Under the pieces are notes generated by a model. The model ran no database searches. It had not been told where the DNA came from and worked only from the letters and a program-made list of their open reading frames with translations. A stretch of 5,188 nt of DNA, from NCBI GenBank assembly GCA_017415945.1, contig JAFQDR010000164.1, positions 1-5,188 on the forward strand. Direction: 5' to 3'. Within the stretch, counting starts at the first letter, position 1. Every line of letters begins with the position of its first letter. Below are positions 1-5,188 of this stretch, in pieces. The translations under genes were made by a program, and so were the position numbers. The DNA is from Oscillospiraceae bacterium. Lineage in GTDB: Bacteria; Bacillota_A; Clostridia; Oscillospirales; Oscillospiraceae.

Positions 1-2316
1 GATGCCTATTGGCATTCGGATGAATTTGAATTCTATAACGAAGCACAACGTGAACGGCTGAGCCAAGCCCTGAAAGCAGAACGCTATCAGGGTGAGCGGC
101 CCCAGTTTCTTTTTGACATTCGCCCCTACCCCTATCAGCAGGAAATTTTGGACAAGTTGCTGGCAGAACGTGAAGTGCGTGGGCTGTTCAAAAACCTGGT
201 AGTTGCTGCCACCGGCACAGGCAAAACGGTCATTGCTGCACTGGACTACAAGCGTTTCTGCAAGCAAAATATTGGAAAAGCCAACAAACTTCTGTTCATC
301 GCTCACCGGGAAGAAATCCTGAAACAGAGCCGGGACACCTTCGCCGGCGTATTAAAGGACACCAATTTCGGCGAACTGTTTGTGGGCAATTACAAGCCGA
401 ACTCCTTAGATCATCTGTTTATTTCCGTGCAGACCCTCAATTCTCAGGCACTGCACACTAAACTGCCTCCGGATTATTACGACTATATTGTCATCGACGA
501 AACCCACCATGCCGCTGCCCACAGCTACGGAAAAGCATTGGAATACTTTAAACCAAAAGTGCTGCTGGGGCTGACAGCCACGCCGGAGCGCATGGATGGC
601 AAATCCATCCTGGATTATTTTGGCGGCCGCATTGCTGCTGAAATCCGCCTGCCGGAAGCCATTGACCGGAAGCTGCTTTGCCCCTTCCAATACTTCGGCG
701 TATCCGACACGGTGGACCTAAATGATCTGCACTGGGTCCGGGGCGGCTATGACAAGAGCGAATTGAGCAACCTGTACGTTTTCAGCCATTCCATTGCCCA
801 GAAACGTGCCGATCATATTCTCCGCAGTCTGGATCGTTACGTCACAGACATGAGTGATGTGCGGGCACTTGGCTTCTGTGTCTCCATCGAGCACGCCCAT
901 TTCATGGCCGATTATTTCAACACCTGCGGCGTACCTGCCATGGCCTTGGTGGGACAATCCTCCGATGAAGACCGCCGCACCGCCCGGGAACGGTTGGTCA
1001 AAGGCGAACTGCGCATCATTTTCGTGGTAGATATCTATAACGAAGGTGTGGATATTCCAGAAGTGAACACCGTCCTTTTCCTACGCCCCACCGAATCGCT
1101 CACCATTTTCCTGCAGCAGCTGGGCCGTGGTCTTCGCCTGTCGGAAGGCAAAGAATGCCTGACTGTGCTGGACTTTATCGGTGCCGCCAACCGCAAATAC
1201 AATTTCGAAGAAAAGTTCGCCGCCTTGCTTTCCAACACCCACCGCAGCGTGGAACAGGAACTGCGTCACGGCTTTATCAACGTGCCCAAAGGATGCTATA
1301 TCCAGCTGGAAAAGAAAGCATCCCAGACCATCCTGCAGAACATCCGCCAAAGCTATGGCATGCGTGCAGCATTGGTCAGCAAAATTGCTTCTTTCGAAGA
1401 AGATACCGGTTTTCCTCTGAATCTGAAAAACTTCCTCACCTATCATCACATGGATGCCCGTGTGCTGTATAGCCGTGGCTCCTTCAGCCGTCTTTGCGTG
1501 GAAGCCGGTGTAAGGGAACCCTTCACTGAACCCGCAGAGGAAGCTCTCACCAAAGCCTTCCTGCGGCTTGCCACCATCGATTCCCGTCGGTGGATCGATT
1601 TCCTGCTGGACATCCTGCCACGGCTGAACGATGTGGATTTCAGCACCCTGACCCCCATTCATCAGCAAATGCTGAATATGTTCTATGTCACCATCTGGCA
1701 AGAAGCCATTACTGATTTTTCTGCCGATACTGTGCGGGATCGTCTCTATGCCCTGGCTGACAGTCCGGTCATACTAAGCGAACTGACGGAAATGCTGCAA
1801 TACTGTAAAGACCAGATCGATTTCATTGATACCCCTTCGCCCCTGCCCTATGATTGCCCCCTGGATGTGCATTGCACCTATTCCCAGCGGCAGCTGCTGG
1901 TGGCACTGGATTATCTGAATTTCGGTGCCATGCGGCAAGGCATATTGTATCTGCCGGACAAGAAGACGGATCTGTTCCTCATCACCCTCAACAAATCCGA
2001 CAAAGACTATTCCCCTACCACCATGTACAACGATTATGCCGTCAGCCCCAGCCTTTTCCACTGGCAAAGCCAGTCCACCACCAGTGCTGATTCCCCCACT
2101 GGTCAACGGTATATCCATCACAAAGAGCGTAACGGTCATGTCCTGCTCTTTGTCCGTGAACACAAACACGATGCCTTTGGTTCTTCCTCTTACACCTTCC
2201 TGGGGACCGCCGATTACGTCAGCCACACCGGCAGCAAGCCTATGAACATCCTCTGGCACCTGCACAAGGACATCCCCGCCAAATACCTGCGCAAAACCAT
2301 GCAGGTGATGGGGTAG
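1..2316 (+). CDS. SauUSI-like type IV restriction enzyme: SF2 helicase plus DUF3427 (5' end missing)
   Basis: ATP-dependent, modification-dependent DNA restriction enzyme. The frame is open from base 1, so 771 codons are visible and the true start lies to the left. Counting from base 1, helicase motifs are: Q-motif-like RPYPYQQ (41-47), Walker A ATGTGKT (70-76), AHREE (101-105), DEAH-type DETHH (166-170), LTATPER (191-197), EGVDIP (348-353) and QQLGRGLR (372-379). All look intact. The C-terminal part, clearest from about 625 to 765, matches DUF3427 (YNDYAVSP, FHWQSQS, TGQRYIHH, LLFVRE, TFLGTADYVSHTGSKPM). In SauUSI of Staphylococcus aureus this order follows an N-terminal PLD-type nuclease, and the C-terminal region is described as SRA-like, reading 5-methyl- or 5-hydroxymethylcytosine. 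Family members are near 950-1050 residues, so roughly 200-250 residues, including the nuclease, should be off-window. Residues 1-40 resemble the usual nuclease-helicase linker. The family call is firm; the modified-cytosine specificity is inferred. Confidence 0.9.
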   Translation, partial: DAYWHSDEFEFYNEAQRERLSQALKAERYQGERPQFLFDIRPYPYQQEILDKLLAEREVRGLFKNLVVAATGTGKTVIAALDYKRFCKQNIGKANKLLFIAHREEILKQSRDTFAGVLKDTNFGELFVGNYKPNSLDHLFISVQTLNSQALHTKLPPDYYDYIVIDETHHAAAHSYGKALEYFKPKVLLGLTATPERMDGKSILDYFGGRIAAEIRLPEAIDRKLLCPFQYFGVSDTVDLNDLHWVRGGYDKSELSNLYVFSHSIAQKRADHILRSLDRYVTDMSDVRALGFCVSIEHAHFMADYFNTCGVPAMALVGQSSDEDRRTARERLVKGELRIIFVVDIYNEGVDIPEVNTVLFLRPTESLTIFLQQLGRGLRLSEGKECLTVLDFIGAANRKYNFEEKFAALLSNTHRSVEQELRHGFINVPKGCYIQLEKKASQTILQNIRQSYGMRAALVSKIASFEEDTGFPLNLKNFLTYHHMDARVLYSRGSFSRLCVEAGVREPFTEPAEEALTKAFLRLATIDSRRWIDFLLDILPRLNDVDFSTLTPIHQQMLNMFYVTIWQEAITDFSADTVRDRLYALADSPVILSELTEMLQYCKDQIDFIDTPSPLPYDCPLDVHCTYSQRQLLVALDYLNFGAMRQGILYLPDKKTDLFLITLNKSDKDYSPTTMYNDYAVSPSLFHWQSQSTTSADSPTGQRYIHHKERNGHVLLFVREHKHDAFGSSSYTFLGTADYVSHTGSKPMNILWHLHKDIPAKYLRKTMQVMG

Positions 2317-2390
2317 CAAAATAAAAGTGTGACCTCAGTGGGGGGCTGAAAAGAAAGGAGTTCTCCTTCCCCTTCCATCATGCAAATAAC

Positions 2391-2422
2391 GGACGCACGA
2401 GCCTTAGCTGGCTTGCGCTTTC
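2391..2422 (+). other. Imperfect hairpin upstream of the TIR gene
   Basis: The arms 2391-2403 and 2410-2422 pair around a six-base loop, TTAGCT. The inner six pairs (CGAGCC with GGCTTG, one G-U) are continuous. The outer part has two mismatches. No T-run follows, so it is not a normal intrinsic terminator. It overlaps the proposed -35 region and could be an operator, a weak attenuator or an mRNA 5' structure of a transcript starting further upstream. The pairing is seen directly; any function is a guess. Confidence 0.3.
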
Positions 2423-2442
2423 GTATACTGCTGTGATAGAAT
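2413..2442 (+). promoter_or_regulatory. Candidate sigma-A-type promoter for the TIR gene
   Basis: An extended -10 element, TGATAGAAT (TG at 2434-2435, hexamer TAGAAT at 2437-2442), lies 36 bases before the start codon. The best -35 is a poor TTGCGC at 2413-2418, with an 18-base spacer. A second -10-like hexamer, TATACT, sits at 2424-2429 but has no convincing -35. If real, the TIR gene has its own promoter and does not depend only on read-through from the restriction gene. Confidence 0.35.
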
Positions 2443-2467
2443 GGAAGTAACAAAACTAAATGCTTAC

Positions 2468-2472
2468 AGGAG
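2468..2472 (+). promoter_or_regulatory. Ribosome binding site of the TIR gene
   Basis: AGGAG lies six bases before the ATG at 2479, an optimal spacing. An in-frame TAG at 2437-2439 with no other ATG in between makes 2479 the first available ATG start, so this site fixes the N-terminus. Confidence 0.85.
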
Positions 2473-2478
2473 CAACGT

Positions 2479-4263
2479 ATGGAAACCGCATTTGACCGAA
2501 ATCACAGCTGGCAGCAGAACAGAATCTGGGAAAGCATTCCTGTGCAGGTGGGAGAGGAATGCTTTAATCTGCACGAGAGGTATGGTTGCCCGCACCTTCT
2601 CTTTGCCCATGATGATCAGAAGATGCTGACCGATTTCATGCTGGCCTTCCTATCTGATGCCGCAGACCGATACAGCCCCGATGACATCCGCTTTTTCGTC
2701 ATTGACATGGGCGACGGACGCTTGTACCGGCAGGCGCAGAACCTTCCCCACTTTACCGGCGGCATTCAAAGCGATACGGAATGGAATGGAGCCATGTACC
2801 TGCTGGGGGAAGAAACCAGAAGGCGCAGTGCTTTGGTCCGAAATCAGGGGAGAGACGGGTACGCCTGTGCAAAGGCATATCATAAGGCATATCATGAGGG
2901 TACCGTCTCTGAACCGCTGCCCCAGCTGCTGGTGTTGGTAAACGGCTGCGACCATTATGGTCCCTCAACGGTGCAGCAGTATGCTGAATTGACTTCCATC
3001 ATCCGTCAGTGTCGATCTCTCAACGTCAATCAGGTCATGGCGGTGAACACCACGGAATGGGATTCAATGCTCGCAACCAATACACGCCAGTTCCTGCTGA
3101 AGAATATCGGTTCTCAACAGGAAAGCTGGCGCGCAGATGCAGCCCGTACCCTCTCTGCCTACCGCACTGACCCCGCCTTGCAGCGGTTGAAGCAACGGCT
3201 GCTGCTGGATGACCGCCGCTGGCATTGGGACATTCGCACGGAGGATGGAGAAGCAAAAACACTGGAGCTGATTTGCGGCAACCTATGCGACCTTCAGTCA
3301 GAGAGTGATGTGGTGGTGTGCTCCGCCTTCAAGGGCGATTATATCCCCAGCCGCACCAGCCTGATCGGCGCGCTGAGCAGCAAGCGAGGCATCGACGTGG
3401 AGCAGCTAGCTCAGCAACCAGAATTGGATTTCCGCAGCAACGGCTGCTGGCTGTCCAGGGATACAGGCACAGCTTATCGCCGTATCGCTTGTGTTGAGCT
3501 GATCAGCTTCCGGGATTCCTGGCGGAATGAAGAACAGGCCTACAATACTATTATTCAGAAATCCTTCTCCACACTACGTTACCTGCTGGAGCAGGCGTAT
3601 TTTTCCAGCATCCAGGTGAATACCATCGCCCTGCCGCTGCTGGGCACAGGCAATCAGGGTATTGACCTGACCTTTGTCTCCACACCTTTGCTGACCCAGT
3701 GTAAGTCCATCCTGCAGACGAATCCTGGAGTGCAGTGCATACGCATCTATGAGCAGGATGCAGACAAGGCAAGCGCCATGGCCGAGCTGATGACCAAAAT
3801 GCTCGCCCCCGCAAGTAGAACCTGTCAGGTATTCATCAGCTACAGTTCCAAGCAGGAGGATATCGCCACGGATATCCGCAACACACTGGAAAGCAACTCC
3901 ATCTCCTGTTGGATGGCACCCGACTCGATCCCCACGGGGGATAACTATCTGTCGGTTATCCCCCTCGCCTTGGAGCAGGTGGATGTATTGCTGCTCATTC
4001 TGACGCCCGATTCGGAAAGCTCCCGTTGGGTGCAAAAAGAGGTGGGGTCCGCTGTCGGTGCGGATAAGAAGTTGCTGCCCTATCAGCTGGAAAGATTTGA
4101 GCTGACTAAAGAATTCCGCTTCTTACTGAATGGAGAGCAGATCATGTACCGGCAGGAACCACTGATGTCGATCATCCCCAGCGATGCCACAGCCAATCGG
4201 TACCCGCTGCTGGTGGCTGAGGTGCAACGATTGCTTGCGGAAAAACGGCCAAACACGCTATAA
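2479..4263 (+). CDS. TIR-domain defence protein with degenerate FtsK/EssC-like and macro-like domains
   Basis: A 594-residue, probably cytosolic protein with no signal peptide or membrane segment. Three parts are visible. (1) Residues 14-211 follow the FtsK/SpoIIIE pattern as found in EssC of type VII secretion: IPVQVG (20-25), PHLLFA (38-43), RYSPDDIRFFVID (64-76), NLPHFTGGI (88-96), a helix with RRR, EPLPQLLVLV (145-154). The Walker A position reads HDDQKMLT and the Walker B end reads VNGCD, so ATP hydrolysis is unlikely. (2) Residues 262-442 look like a divergent macro-type fold: LICGNLCDL near the start, TSLIGAL (293-299), CWLS (323-326), LPLLGTGNQG (385-394). (3) Residues 449-556 are a TIR domain: VFISYSSK (451-458), ISCWMAPDSIPTG (475-487), SRWVQKE (515-521). 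E521 sits at the catalytic glutamate position of NAD+-cleaving TIR domains. Inferred role: infection-triggered NAD+ cleavage or ADP-ribose-type signalling. TIR is certain, the FtsK/EssC relation likely, the macro relation moderate. Confidence 0.88.
   Translation: METAFDRNHSWQQNRIWESIPVQVGEECFNLHERYGCPHLLFAHDDQKMLTDFMLAFLSDAADRYSPDDIRFFVIDMGDGRLYRQAQNLPHFTGGIQSDTEWNGAMYLLGEETRRRSALVRNQGRDGYACAKAYHKAYHEGTVSEPLPQLLVLVNGCDHYGPSTVQQYAELTSIIRQCRSLNVNQVMAVNTTEWDSMLATNTRQFLLKNIGSQQESWRADAARTLSAYRTDPALQRLKQRLLLDDRRWHWDIRTEDGEAKTLELICGNLCDLQSESDVVVCSAFKGDYIPSRTSLIGALSSKRGIDVEQLAQQPELDFRSNGCWLSRDTGTAYRRIACVELISFRDSWRNEEQAYNTIIQKSFSTLRYLLEQAYFSSIQVNTIALPLLGTGNQGIDLTFVSTPLLTQCKSILQTNPGVQCIRIYEQDADKASAMAELMTKMLAPASRTCQVFISYSSKQEDIATDIRNTLESNSISCWMAPDSIPTGDNYLSVIPLALEQVDVLLLILTPDSESSRWVQKEVGSAVGADKKLLPYQLERFELTKEFRFLLNGEQIMYRQEPLMSIIPSDATANRYPLLVAEVQRLLAEKRPNTL
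2872..2895 (+). repeat. Perfect 12-base in-frame tandem duplication
   Basis: The unit AAGGCATATCAT occurs twice back to back (2872-2883 and 2884-2895). It encodes KAYH-KAYH at residues 132-139 of the TIR protein, in the loop or helix just before the degenerate Walker B strand. Both copies are identical at DNA level, which suggests a recent slippage duplication. A change in copy number would keep the frame. Confidence 0.9.
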
Positions 4264-4413
4264 ACCGAAATGATGTCAGAGAGACCCCTCCTCCAATACT
4301 TGTTTTGAAATCAGCAATGTGTATGGCGGTTTTAGATATGTGTTGCAATGGGAGAGGGCGCAATTATACGCACCGTTCTGTTGCATTGCGTTTGTTGGGC
4401 CACATAAGCAAAT

Positions 4414-4448
4414 GAGCATCCGGTATTAGTACCGGATGCTCGTCTTTT
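4414..4448 (+). terminator. Strong hairpin terminator between convergent genes
   Basis: A perfect 12-base stem (GAGCATCCGGTA at 4414-4425 and TACCGGATGCTC at 4430-4441) encloses the tetraloop TTAG and is followed by GTCTTTT. It lies 150 bases after the TIR gene stop and about 70 bases after the hsdR stop on the other strand. The plus-strand T-tract is modest, and on the minus strand only a weak ATTTGCTTAT tail follows. It may serve both convergent genes but fits the plus strand better. Confidence 0.75.
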
Positions 4449-4512
4449 CTCGTTGTGGGATAAATTGTTCCTTAAGAAGCATCCCTCCACGGCCACGCTT
4501 TTATTTTTCACA

Positions 4513-5188
4513 TTATCCCGCCACAGCGTTCTCGTTAATCTGCTTGATCACCGAGCGGATCCCCTGCCAGACAGTCAGATCGGTGAAAATTTCCACCACA
4601 CTGCCCTGATCGGTAAAAGGCGTTTCCTGCAAGACGGACATATCTTTCAGCAATCCGTTATGGACAATATATTCCACAATCTGATTGACAAAATAGATCT
4701 GCCTGCTGTCCAGCGTAGAATCGTTGAGGAATTCGGCAAAGGCTTCTTTCGCCGCATTCATATCCAGGCCAACAATTTCACGCACAAATTCGCCCAACGG
4801 TTTCTTGCCATACTCTGCTTCGTATTCGGCCTGGGTACCCACTTCGCTCCAAAGAATCTGCTCCAATGCTTTTACGTCGGTTTCTGTCAGCGGTACATTC
4901 TTCTTTAGCTTGGCAATCACCAAATGATCTGCATGCTGGCGAACATAGAATTCAGCTTTTGCTTTGTAATTTTTCAGATCATCATTTTCCAGTTCTGATT
5001 CGTGCCAGTCAAGTGTCAGAATTTCGTCAGTAAAATGCGTAAGGTACGAATCACCGGTATGCGGAATATACTTCATCAGATTCCGCAAATTTTCACGGAT
5101 GTGCTCAAACTCATTGATCCCTGCTTGTTCCAAATAATCGGTATGCAGTATTTTGTTCATCAACTCCGTCTGCACCATGATCTCCGGA
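4513..5188 (-). CDS. hsdR: Type I restriction enzyme R subunit, C-terminal end (5' end missing)
   Basis: This is the distal part of the ATP-dependent DNA-translocating and cleaving subunit of a type I restriction-modification complex, which works with HsdM and HsdS. The frame runs from the right edge to TAA at 4513-4515. An internal ATG at 5176-5178 is preceded by open codons (P-E-I), so it is probably not the true start; at least 224 codons are visible. The sequence matches the EcoEI-type R-subunit C-terminal domain. Counting from that ATG, the typical segments are VPLTETDVKALEQILW (95-110), KKPLGEFVREIVGLD (125-139), AKEAFAEFLND (143-153), QIYFVNQIVEYIVHNG (160-175) and PFTDQGSVVEIF (187-198). 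In the complete enzyme the PD-(D/E)xK nuclease and SF2 motor lie N-terminal to this, here off-window. This domain helps assemble R onto the methylase core. hsdM and hsdS are expected upstream, to the right, but are not visible. A stand-alone 221-residue fragment cannot be excluded. Confidence 0.85.
   Translation of the reverse strand, partial: PEIMVQTELMNKILHTDYLEQAGINEFEHIRENLRNLMKYIPHTGDSYLTHFTDEILTLDWHESELENDDLKNYKAKAEFYVRQHADHLVIAKLKKNVPLTETDVKALEQILWSEVGTQAEYEAEYGKKPLGEFVREIVGLDMNAAKEAFAEFLNDSTLDSRQIYFVNQIVEYIVHNGLLKDMSVLQETPFTDQGSVVEIFTDLTVWQGIRSVIKQINENAVAG

Noticed and set aside
148..150. TTG as the start of the helicase gene
   Set aside because: The frame is open to base 1 and the codons before it encode the family-typical linker and Q-motif-like RPYPYQQ, so the gene continues past the left edge.
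1081..1701. Minus-strand 206-codon ORF
   Set aside because: It is the antisense shadow of the conserved helicase motif VI to DUF3427 region and has no recognisable domain.
1774..2319. Minus-strand 181-codon ORF
   Set aside because: It lies wholly antisense to the DUF3427 segment, whose sense-strand motifs are clear.
2355..2368. Inverted repeat AAGGAG/CTCCTT as a terminator for the restriction gene
   Set aside because: Only two bases separate the arms, so at most five pairs form around a four-base loop, and no T-run follows.
2380..2436. Mini-ORF of 18 codons in the intergenic gap as a leader peptide gene
   Set aside because: The nearest Shine-Dalgarno-like AAAGGAG (2354-2360) is 19 bases away, too far, and there is no codon run suggesting attenuation. 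It is mentioned only under the leader finding.
2441..2629. Plus-strand ORF of 62 codons overlapping the TIR gene start
   Set aside because: It begins inside the proposed -10 element, has no ribosome binding site and is out of frame with the well-supported TIR gene.
4341..4389. Near-direct repeat TGTTGCAATG / TGTTGCATTG and inverted GCAATG/CATTGC as an attachment site
   Set aside because: Short, with a mismatch, and no integrase or tRNA nearby; consistent with chance.
4453..4908. Plus-strand 151-codon ORF after the hairpin
   Set aside because: It is antisense to the conserved HsdR C-terminal domain and has no ribosome binding site.

Overview
This looks like part of a bacterial defence island. 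It holds three protein-coding genes, two of them cut by the window edges. The two plus-strand genes face the minus-strand gene across a short convergent gap that contains a strong terminator-like hairpin. I see no RNA gene, CRISPR array, insertion sequence or integrase. The host is most likely a Gram-positive-type bacterium (Bacillota). The reasons are the AGGAG ribosome binding site, the mid-GC coding style, the SauUSI-like enzyme, and an N-terminal module resembling the type VII secretion ATPase EssC. This is an inference; no marker gene fixes the taxon.

Left part (1-2316): the helicase and DUF3427 portions of a SauUSI-type, modification-dependent (type IV) restriction enzyme. Its N-terminal nuclease domain should lie just off the left edge. 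All main superfamily 2 helicase motifs are intact.

Middle (2317-2478): a 162-base gap with an imperfect hairpin, a candidate promoter and a clear ribosome binding site for the next gene. Then 2479-4263: a 594-residue protein with an architecture I do not recognise as a named system. It has an FtsK/EssC-like P-loop fold with the Walker residues lost, then a divergent macro-like (ADP-ribose-binding type) domain, then a C-terminal TIR domain with its catalytic-position glutamate. This is the most interesting object in the window.

Right part (4264-5188): a 249-base convergent intergenic region, then the C-terminal end of a type I restriction endonuclease subunit (HsdR) on the minus strand. It runs off the right edge.

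Together the genes suggest layered defence. Type I restriction would cut unmodified foreign DNA and the type IV enzyme would cut DNA carrying modified cytosine. The TIR protein would act as an NAD+-consuming or nucleotide-signalling abortive-infection factor. The first two roles follow from known families. The third is inferred from domain content.
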